Shown piece after piece: positions 52,946 through 59,211 of a DNA stretch of 59,211 nt. The stretch is from an uncultured Collinsella sp. (lineage in GTDB: Bacteria > Actinomycetota > Coriobacteriia > Coriobacteriales > Coriobacteriaceae). Location: NCBI GenBank assembly GCA_958445895.1, contig CAUCTV010000006.1, positions 1 through 59,211 of the forward strand. Reading direction: 5' to 3'. The notes beneath the pieces were generated by a model. The model was not told the DNA's origin. It did no database searches and saw nothing but the letters and a program-made list of their open reading frames with translations. Each line of letters begins with the position of its first letter. Position 1 is the stretch's first letter. Both the position numbers and the translations under genes were made by a program.

Positions 52946-54193
52946 ATGGCAACTAATCAAGAAACGGCCGTCATTAAGGCGCGCATGGACCGCATTCCCG
53001 CGGCGTTGTCGCCCGAGCTGGTCGAGCGTATCGCCGCCGACCGCGCCTCGGGTGTCGTTAATCCTTATCGATGCTGCGACGACCAGGTCATTCGTCGTAT
53101 AGATCGCGCTGCCGACAAAGGCACGCTTATGCGTCCGGCGTTTATGCGCGATACCGAAAAGATTCTTCATCTTCCTGCGTACACGCGTTATGCAGGCAAA
53201 ACGCAGGTCTTTAGCTTTCGCAGCAACGACGACCTGTCGCGGCGCGGCCTTCATGTGCAGCTCGTCTCGCGCATTGCCCGCGATATCGGCCGTGCCCTGG
53301 GCCTCAACAGCGATTTGATCGAGGCGATTGGCCTGGGCCACGATTTGGGCCACACGCCCTTTGGCCATGCCGGCGAGCGTTTCCTCAACGAAATCTATCA
53401 CGAGCGTACGGGTCGTTATTTTTTCCATAACGTGCAGTCCGTCCGCGTGCTCGACGCGCTGTACGGCCGCAACGTGTCGCTCCAGACGCTCGACGGCGTG
53501 CTGTGCCATAACGGCGAGTACGAGCAGCGTGTCTTTGAACTCTCGGACATGGCGTCGTTTGACCAGTTCGACCGTACCGTCGAGGACTGCATCGCCACGG
53601 GCTATGGCGCGATCGAGCACCTGCGCCCCATGACCCTCGAGGGCTGTGTGGTGCGTATCTCGGATATCCTCGCCTACGTCGGTCGTGATCGTCAGGACGC
53701 CATTGCGGCGGGCCTGCTGTCGCCCGACGCTTTTGACGATGGTCGGGGCGGCGCCTATAACAGCTGGATTCTCACGCACGCTTCCATCGATATCGTTGAG
53801 CATAGCTATGGCAAACCGCGTATCGAGATGAGCGAGGACCTGTTTGAGGAGATCCGCCGGGCGAAGCGCGAGAACTACGAGAAGATCTATAGCAAGGGCG
53901 GTATCGAAGGCGATTCTGAGGCAGAGTTGCGTGAGGCTTTCGAAAAGCTCTACGACAGTTGCCTGCAGGATCTAAATAAAGGCGACGAGTTCTCTTACAT
54001 CTTTAAGCATCATGTTTCGCGCATTGAGCAGCAGCTTTCCTACTACGATCGCACCTATGCCTGGCAGGACGACAAGGATCAGGCCGTCGTCGATTACATC
54101 GCAAGCATGACGGATGGTTATTTCTGCGAGCTGACGAGCAAATTGTTCCCAGGTCTAAAGTTTCCGCACCGCACCTATATTAACGAACGGTAG
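52946..54193 (+). CDS. dgt: HD-domain dGTPase-like phosphohydrolase
   Basis: 415 residues. The HD metal-binding motif is LGHDLGHTPFGHAGE near residues 130-144, with an upstream Arg/His region (RDTEKILHLPAYTRY) and a late Asp in VRISDILAYVGRD near 238-250. Family members hydrolyse dGTP or other dNTPs to nucleoside and triphosphate. The protein is shorter than E. coli Dgt and closer to the Gram-positive type. ATG 52946 follows AAGGAG. It may share a transcript with the prepilin peptidase gene 31 bases upstream. Confidence 0.85.
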   Translation: MATNQETAVIKARMDRIPAALSPELVERIAADRASGVVNPYRCCDDQVIRRIDRAADKGTLMRPAFMRDTEKILHLPAYTRYAGKTQVFSFRSNDDLSRRGLHVQLVSRIARDIGRALGLNSDLIEAIGLGHDLGHTPFGHAGERFLNEIYHERTGRYFFHNVQSVRVLDALYGRNVSLQTLDGVLCHNGEYEQRVFELSDMASFDQFDRTVEDCIATGYGAIEHLRPMTLEGCVVRISDILAYVGRDRQDAIAAGLLSPDAFDDGRGGAYNSWILTHASIDIVEHSYGKPRIEMSEDLFEEIRRAKRENYEKIYSKGGIEGDSEAELREAFEKLYDSCLQDLNKGDEFSYIFKHHVSRIEQQLSYYDRTYAWQDDKDQAVVDYIASMTDGYFCELTSKLFPGLKFPHRTYINER

Positions 54194-54253
54194 TTCGTAT
54201 CCTTTCGGTATACTATTGGTCAACAACGATTTTGATTAATGCACGGGATGGCT

Positions 54254-55603
54254 ATGGACGACCTTTTTTCTGCTTCGACGCGCGAGCGCTCCTTTAAAAA
54301 TGCGCCGCTTGCGGTGCGTATGCGCCCCAATTCGCTCGACGAGTATGTGGGCCAGCAAAAGGCCGTCGGTAAGGGCTCGTGGCTGCGCGCCGCGATTGAG
54401 CATGACGTGCTGTCGAGCGTGATTCTGTACGGCCCGGCTGGCACGGGCAAGACGACGCTGGCCCACATTATCGCCAACCATACCAAGAGCGAGTTTGTCG
54501 AGGTCAGCGCCGTGACGGGCACTGTGAAGGACCTGCGCCGCGTAATCGATGAGGCTAAGACCCGTCTGAACACCTACGACCGCCGCACCATTCTGTTTAT
54601 CGATGAGATCCATCGCTTTTCGAAGTCGCAGCAAGATGCCCTGCTGCATGCGGTCGAGAACCGCACCGTCATTATGATTGGCGCCACGACGGAAAACCCG
54701 TACTTTGAGGTCAACTCGGCATTGCTCTCGCGTGGGCGTGTGGTAGAGCTTGGGCACCTGAAGGACGAGGATATCGCCATGCTCATTGAGCGTGCGCTCG
54801 AGGCGCCGCAGGGTTTAAACGGTAAGTTCTCGGCCGATGAGGATACAGTCAAGACCATTTGCACGCTGGCCGCGGGTGATGCGCGCTCGGCGCTCACGAC
54901 GCTCGAGCTTGCGAGTGAGATTGCCGTTACGCGTCCCGATACCGAGGGAACGCCAGCGCCGGCGGCGGGGGAACGCTATCCCATTACCGTGGATGACGTG
55001 AAGATCGCCAATCCGCGTCGTGGTTTTTCGTATGACAAAAACGGTGACATGCACTACGACATTATCAGTGCGTTTATTAAATCTATGCGCGGCAGCGACC
55101 CCGATGCCACGATCTATTGGCTCGCGCGCATGATCGATGCAGGGGAGGATCCCAAGTTTATCGCTCGCCGCATTATTATTCAGGCTTCCGAGGATGTTGG
55201 CAACGCCGACCCGCAGGCGCTTTTGGTGGCACATGCCGCATTTAAATCTGCCGAGGTCATTGGCTATCCCGAGTGTCGCATCAACCTGGCTCAGGCTGCG
55301 CTCTATGTGTGCCTGGCGCCTAAGTCCAACGCGTGCGAGGCCTCGATCGATGCGGCGCTGGCCGATATCCACAGCAGTGGTCTTCGCGAGGTGCCGAGTT
55401 ACCTGCGCGATCGTCACCGTCCCGGCAGCGACGAGTATGGTGTATACAAGTACCCGCACGATTATCCCGAAGGCTGGGTCGATCAGCGCTATTTGCCCGA
55501 GGGGTTGGAGCGCGGCGCGTTCTGGCAGCCTGCCGGCCGCGGTTGGGAAGAGTGGCGTGTGGAGCAAAGCGAGCGCGACCGTAGCGGCAACGCTCCCAAG
55601 TAG
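54254..55603 (+). CDS. rarA: Replication-associated recombination protein A (AAA+ ATPase, MgsA/RarA)
   Basis: Acts at stalled forks, related to eukaryotic WRNIP1. About 449 residues. APLAVRMRPNSLDEYVGQQ near the start is the family signature. Walker A is YGPAGTGKTTLAH near 58, Walker B ILFIDEIHRFSKSQQDA near 114, then ATTENPYFEVN and SRGRVVEL. The C-terminal tetramerisation domain includes YPECRINLAQAALYV near 340. ATG 54254 is preferred because GGGA lies five bases ahead; ATG 54239 is possible. A TATACT at 54209-54214 is a likely -10 box. Confidence 0.94.
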   Translation: MDDLFSASTRERSFKNAPLAVRMRPNSLDEYVGQQKAVGKGSWLRAAIEHDVLSSVILYGPAGTGKTTLAHIIANHTKSEFVEVSAVTGTVKDLRRVIDEAKTRLNTYDRRTILFIDEIHRFSKSQQDALLHAVENRTVIMIGATTENPYFEVNSALLSRGRVVELGHLKDEDIAMLIERALEAPQGLNGKFSADEDTVKTICTLAAGDARSALTTLELASEIAVTRPDTEGTPAPAAGERYPITVDDVKIANPRRGFSYDKNGDMHYDIISAFIKSMRGSDPDATIYWLARMIDAGEDPKFIARRIIIQASEDVGNADPQALLVAHAAFKSAEVIGYPECRINLAQAALYVCLAPKSNACEASIDAALADIHSSGLREVPSYLRDRHRPGSDEYGVYKYPHDYPEGWVDQRYLPEGLERGAFWQPAGRGWEEWRVEQSERDRSGNAPK

Positions 55604-55698
55604 GCCATTGGCGCCTCGCACATTCCCTTTGGGTATCTTTGCCCTTCTTTGGGGTACCATGAAAAACGTCTGTATTTCGATTCCTTCGGGAGGCTTGT

Positions 55699-56289
55699 AT
55701 GAGTCCCATTCAAATCGCCCTGCTGGTGCTCGCCGTTGCCGGCGTGTGGGCTGTTGTCGAGCTCGCGCTCACGCTGCGCAAGACCCGCACCGTCGTCGAC
55801 TCGCTCGACAAGACGGTGAGCGACCTCAATAATACGCTCGCCGAGGCACAGCCCGTTGTGGCAAAGCTCGATGGCGCCGTTGACGAGCTTACGCCGGCAC
55901 TTGCCCAGATGGAGCCGCTCCTCAAGTCGAGCAAGACTGCCGTTGACGCCCTGACGTCTAACCTCGTTGAGGTTGAGGCGGTCGTTCGCGACATTTCCGA
56001 GGTTACGGGCAGCATGGCCGAGGCCAGTAATGCCGTATCGAGCGTGACTGATTCTGCGGCTGGTGCCGTTCAGAAGCTCTTTAATAAGGTGAAAGCCCCC
56101 GCAGCCGACGCCGAGCGCAAACTTTCCGCTGCCGCCGAAGCCGAGCAGCCGACTGAGCGCGTCCTAATTGGCGAAACCGGGGACGAGGCCGCTGCTGACG
56201 ACGATGATGTTCAGAAGCCCGCAGCCAAGCCTGCTCAGTATTACACCTATACGCCTGCCGAGACCTCCGAGGAGTCCTGCGATGAGTAG
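55699..56289 (+). CDS. DUF948-like membrane-anchored coiled-coil protein
   Basis: 196 residues: one N-terminal TM helix (about 5-24) followed by a long amphipathic helical region (about 28-130) made of heptad-like units (VDSLDKTVSDLNNTLAEAQ), and a disordered acidic Ala/Glu-rich tail. This matches the layout of DUF948 proteins, some of which are general stress proteins in Bacillus. The start follows GGGAGGC. It overlaps the next gene by eight bases, placing it in one operon with an RsbW-like protein and an alternative sigma factor, so it may be part of a stress-response unit. Confidence 0.72.
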   Translation: MSPIQIALLVLAVAGVWAVVELALTLRKTRTVVDSLDKTVSDLNNTLAEAQPVVAKLDGAVDELTPALAQMEPLLKSSKTAVDALTSNLVEVEAVVRDISEVTGSMAEASNAVSSVTDSAAGAVQKLFNKVKAPAADAERKLSAAAEAEQPTERVLIGETGDEAAADDDDVQKPAAKPAQYYTYTPAETSEESCDE

Positions 56290-56659
56290 CGAAGCAACCT
56301 GCCCCATCACGCTGACCGTTGCTGGTGACCCGCGTCTCGCTCGCCTTGTGCGCATGACGGCAGCCAACGTTGGTGCCCTGTGCTCCATGTCTGTCGATCG
56401 CATCGAGGACATCCGCATGGCTGCCGAGGAGGCTTTTATCTTTGGTTGCACCGCGGTCGATTGCGACGACATCACCATCAAATTCGATGTCGATGAGACC
56501 CACGTTGGCATGACTATTACCTTTGGCGATCAGGCTACGGTCGATGAAGACGACCAGGCTGCGGTGTATGCCGAGCTCATCCTTGCAAGCGTGTGCGACT
56601 CCTACGAAAAGACCGCGGCGCCCCTGACGCTTTCCCTCGACCTCAAGGCGGATATCTAA
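56282..56659 (+). CDS. RsbW-like anti-sigma factor candidate with altered ATP site
   Basis: 125 residues. The segment DIRMAAEEAFIFGCTAVD near 45-62 corresponds to the N-box helix of RsbW/SpoIIAB kinases, but the Mg-binding Asn is not present at the expected spot (GC follows EEAFIF). No clear G1 box (D-x-G-x-G) is seen further on; the region reads FGDQATVDEDDQ. It sits directly upstream of the sigma factor, as rsbW and spoIIAB do. It may bind the sigma factor without being a kinase, but the family call itself is partly based on this context. Confidence 0.65.
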   Translation: MSSEATCPITLTVAGDPRLARLVRMTAANVGALCSMSVDRIEDIRMAAEEAFIFGCTAVDCDDITIKFDVDETHVGMTITFGDQATVDEDDQAAVYAELILASVCDSYEKTAAPLTLSLDLKADI

Positions 56660-56660
56660 T

Positions 56661-57452
56661 ATGACCGAACGTTCCCGGAGCGGTAAGACCGCTTGGGACA
56701 AGGAGAAAACCCGCGAGCTGTTTCGTCGCTACAAGGAGACCGGTGATCCGGACGCCCGCGAGCAGCTCGTCATGTCCCATATGAACCTGGTAAGGTTTCT
56801 TGCCAACAAATTTAAGAACCGCGGTGAGCCGCTCGACGACCTCATGCAGGTCGGCTATCTGGGTTTGCTCAAGGCTATCGACCGCTTTGACCCTGAGCGC
56901 GGACTCGAGTTCACCACGTTTGCCACGCCCACCATCTTGGGCGAGATCAAGCGTCATTTCCGCGACAAGGGCTGGAGCGTGCGCGTGCCTCGTCGCCTGC
57001 AGGAGCTTTCTGCCAAGGTTAACCAGGCTACTGACAAACTTACCAACGAGCTGCAGCGTTCGCCTAAGGTTGAGGAGATTGCTGAGTATCTAGATGTGAC
57101 TGTCGATGAGGTCCTCGAGGCTATGGAATCGTCTTCGGCCTATACCTCGGTGCCTATCGAGGCTCCCGGCGCGTCCGACTCCGATGATGCCCCCTCGATT
57201 CTCGACCGCTATGTCGACGACGACAATGAGCTCGACTTTACCGATGACCGCTTGGTGATCGAGGAAGCCATCCGTGATTTCTCGCCGCGCGAGCGCGAGG
57301 TTATCGAGCTGCGCTTTGTAAAGGGCATGACCCAGATCGAGATCGCCAAGAAGCTGGGTATCTCGCAGGTGCAGGTTTCGCGTCTGCTGCGCCGCACGCT
57401 TAAGAAGATTCAGGACAAGATCGACCCCGACGGAGTGATGATTCGTTCATGA
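56661..57452 (+). CDS. SigB/SigF-type alternative sigma factor
   Basis: 263 residues, with regions 2, 3 and 4 and no region 1. Region 2 includes DDLMQVGYLGLLKAIDRFDP and FTTFATPTILGEIKRHFRDK, and RVPRRLQEL follows; the PTILGEIKRHFRD pattern is typical of the SigB/SigF/SigG group of stress and sporulation sigma factors. Region 4 ends with TQIEIAKKLGISQVQVSRLL. It starts two bases after the RsbW-like gene and overlaps the following permease gene by four bases (ATGA). No RsbV-like antagonist gene is adjacent. Confidence 0.92.
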   Translation: MTERSRSGKTAWDKEKTRELFRRYKETGDPDAREQLVMSHMNLVRFLANKFKNRGEPLDDLMQVGYLGLLKAIDRFDPERGLEFTTFATPTILGEIKRHFRDKGWSVRVPRRLQELSAKVNQATDKLTNELQRSPKVEEIAEYLDVTVDEVLEAMESSSAYTSVPIEAPGASDSDDAPSILDRYVDDDNELDFTDDRLVIEEAIRDFSPREREVIELRFVKGMTQIEIAKKLGISQVQVSRLLRRTLKKIQDKIDPDGVMIRS

Positions 57453-58861
57453 GTGAGCACCCCCAACAAACCGATCGCGTGCTGCGCGACACCCGCATTC
57501 TGACGCTTCGCATTTGGGCTGTTGTCGGCTGCATTGTCATCGCCGCTGTCATCTTTAACCTTATGGGCATCCTGGCGCCGGTTATTGAGTTTCTCGCTGT
57601 TGGTTCCATCATTGCTTTTGTGATGTCCCCGATCACCAACTGGCTCGAGCACCATGGCGTGAATCGTGGCATCGGTTCGCTTATCGCGCTTATTGTTGTT
57701 GTTGCCGTGCTCGTCGGTGTCGTTTGCATCTTGTCGCCGATTCTCTTTGGTCAGATCATGGAAGTCCTGAGCCGCCTGCCCGAGCAGCTTCGTGTTGCGG
57801 GTGGCGACCTCAACGAGATGATCTCGCATGCCAAGACGCTCAACAATACGCCGCTCAAGGAGTATTTGGACGATAATCTTTCGTCGCTGGTTGCCGTGGC
57901 ATCGAAGTATGTGTCTCAGATCGCTGCCGAGCTTGGCCGCGGCGTGTTCCCGCTTATCACCAACACGGCCTCACAGCTGTTCGTGATCTTTTTGGGTCTG
58001 GTGCTTGCCTATTGGCTTGCCTGCGATTATCCCCGTATGCACCACGAGGTCTGCACCATCATCGGTCAGGAAAAGGAAACCTCGTACCGCTTTATGGTCG
58101 CGATTCTTTCGCGCTCAGTCGGCGGTTACATGCGTGGCATGGTTGTGACGTCCATCTGCGGTGGCATCCTTGCCTTTATCGGCTTTACGATCATCGGGCA
58201 TCCGTATGCGGCGCTCATGGACATCTTTACCGGCATCATGCACTTGGTCCCGGTTGTCGGTCCCTGGGTGAGCGCGGCGATTGCCACGGTGCTCGGGTTT
58301 ATGTTTAGCCCGATGCTGGCGTTGTGGACCTTGGTTGTGACCATGGTGGCACAAAATGTCACCGATAACGTCATTTCGCCTAAGGTCATGCAGAGCTCGG
58401 TGCAGGTGCATCCTATCATGAGCCTCACGGCCCTGGTTATTGGCTCGGCGCTTATGGGCCCCATCGGCATGGTTATCGCCATCCCGCTGTGCGCGGCCCT
58501 CAAGGGTATCTTCGTGTACTACTTCGAAAACGAGACCGGCCGCCAGCTCGTGGCCTACGAAGGTGCCGTGTTTAAGGGTACGCCGTATCGCGATGCCGAG
58601 GGTAACCCGGTTGCCGCCTATGACGCGCTTGGCGATGACACGTTCATCTATGAGTCCGAGCTCATCGGCAATGAGACCGCGCCCGAGGCCAAGGCCATGC
58701 CCAAGCCCGAGTTCGATAATTCATGGATCAAGCTCTCGGGTCTTCAGCCCGACGCGACGGGCTTTTTCAAGAACCCCTTCGCCAAGGATGACGATTCTAA
58801 TACGGACGACGACACCAAAACCGGCATAGACGGCTCCATGGATGATTCGGATTCTAAATAG
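57449..58861 (+). CDS. AI-2E transporter family (PerM/YdiK-like) membrane protein
   Basis: 470 residues with about seven or eight TM segments: pairs near 25-70 and 75-105, then four to five between 170 and 365. The C-terminal half contains GYMRGMVVTSICGGILAFIG and a GPWVSAAIATVLG motif typical of the family. Known members include AI-2 exporters and Na+/H+ antiporters, so substrate cannot be assigned. A cytosolic tail of about 100 residues is acidic. Translation is coupled to the sigma factor gene, which is an unusual partner for this family. Confidence 0.88.
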   Translation: MSEHPQQTDRVLRDTRILTLRIWAVVGCIVIAAVIFNLMGILAPVIEFLAVGSIIAFVMSPITNWLEHHGVNRGIGSLIALIVVVAVLVGVVCILSPILFGQIMEVLSRLPEQLRVAGGDLNEMISHAKTLNNTPLKEYLDDNLSSLVAVASKYVSQIAAELGRGVFPLITNTASQLFVIFLGLVLAYWLACDYPRMHHEVCTIIGQEKETSYRFMVAILSRSVGGYMRGMVVTSICGGILAFIGFTIIGHPYAALMDIFTGIMHLVPVVGPWVSAAIATVLGFMFSPMLALWTLVVTMVAQNVTDNVISPKVMQSSVQVHPIMSLTALVIGSALMGPIGMVIAIPLCAALKGIFVYYFENETGRQLVAYEGAVFKGTPYRDAEGNPVAAYDALGDDTFIYESELIGNETAPEAKAMPKPEFDNSWIKLSGLQPDATGFFKNPFAKDDDSNTDDDTKTGIDGSMDDSDSK

Positions 58862-58866
58862 GTCTT

Positions 58867-59106
58867 TTAACGTTTCTTGATGTTGTAAAAGACAAGAAAC
58901 ACGAGCAAAGCGATTGATAAGGGGCCGGCTACATAGAAATAGAGAACGTCAATTGCGCGTAGAGGGCAATAGGCCTTATCGCCGGACATTACTGCATATA
59001 ATACGTAGCCAAATGCTGGTTGGTTTGAATACCAGTGGGAGAAGGCCAAGAGCGCTAAAAGTGCTACAACCAGAAGTGCATTCAGGATAAATCGTTTGGT
59101 ATTCAT
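58867..59106 (-). CDS. Small membrane protein, unknown function
   Basis: 79 residues with two predicted TM helices (about 8-22 and 53-72) separated by a short loop with one cysteine (KAYCPLRAID) and a positively charged end (NIKKR). AAAGGAG precedes ATG by six bases. Composition is more AT-rich than the neighbours, and its upstream region is strongly AT-rich, with several possible -10 boxes (TATAAG, TACTAT). I do not recognise the family. It is convergent with the permease gene, with only five bases between. Confidence 0.6.
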   Translation of the reverse strand: MNTKRFILNALLVVALLALLAFSHWYSNQPAFGYVLYAVMSGDKAYCPLRAIDVLYFYVAGPLSIALLVFLVFYNIKKR

Positions 59107-59211
59107 CGGTCGCTCCTTTCGGATGATTCTTATATAGTATTTTTTTTAAAAAGCGATATACTAGATATAACGAAACAACGAACTGAATAAAGAATACAAA
59201 AAAAGAGCCAC

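Overview
The window looks like a chromosomal segment of a GC-rich anaerobic gut actinobacterium of the class Coriobacteriia, most likely Collinsella or a close relative. This is inferred from codon use, the mix of Firmicutes-like gene order (Asp23-fakA-recG, plsX-acpP-rnc-smc-ftsY-ffh, dnaG-rpoD) with high GC, and an ileS T-box; no species marker was available. Nearly all of it is densely packed core housekeeping DNA, mostly on the plus strand.

Layout. 1-1777: end of a CotH-like surface gene, a VTC-type polyphosphate polymerase and a DUF4956 membrane protein. 1982-5025: a PLP-fold protein that seems to have lost its catalytic lysine, a small ModE-like regulator on the minus strand, and guaB of a protist-like type. 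5143-7861: leuS behind a long palindrome. 8013-18183: a transcription/translation operon (promoter, attenuator, rimP-nusA-infB-rbfA-nrnA-truB-ribF-dnaG), then rpoD and two tRNA-Asn genes. 20207-35094: Asp23, fakA, recG, rsmD, coaD, a coiled-coil protein, yceD, rpmF, plsX, acpP, rnc, smc, ftsY and ffh, linking lipid synthesis, ribosome parts, chromosome structure and protein targeting.

35215-42627: an iron-molybdenum-cofactor-type regulator fusion with a palindromic operator, thyA-folA, an RNA methyltransferase, a MATE exporter, a corrinoid adenosyltransferase with a non-standard start, and ftsH. 42703-44830 is the only clearly accessory stretch: a DUF523 gene with an altered tail, a serine-recombinase remnant, an IS3 transposase remnant and an AT-rich peptidase gene. 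44831-59106: a glycerol-dehydrogenase-like enzyme, T-box-controlled ileS, lspA-rluA, a membrane glycosyltransferase, an orphan prepilin peptidase, a dGTPase-like protein, rarA, a stress-type block (DUF948-like protein, RsbW-like protein, SigB/SigF-type sigma factor, AI-2E-type permease) and a small membrane protein.

The most interesting unexplained signals are a dispersed family of hairpins sharing a GGGGAC core, the degenerate PLP protein, the leuS leader palindrome, the autoregulatory-looking Fe-Mo fusion gene, and an RsbW-like protein with no visible ATP site beside its sigma factor. No CRISPR array, rRNA or intact transposon was seen.
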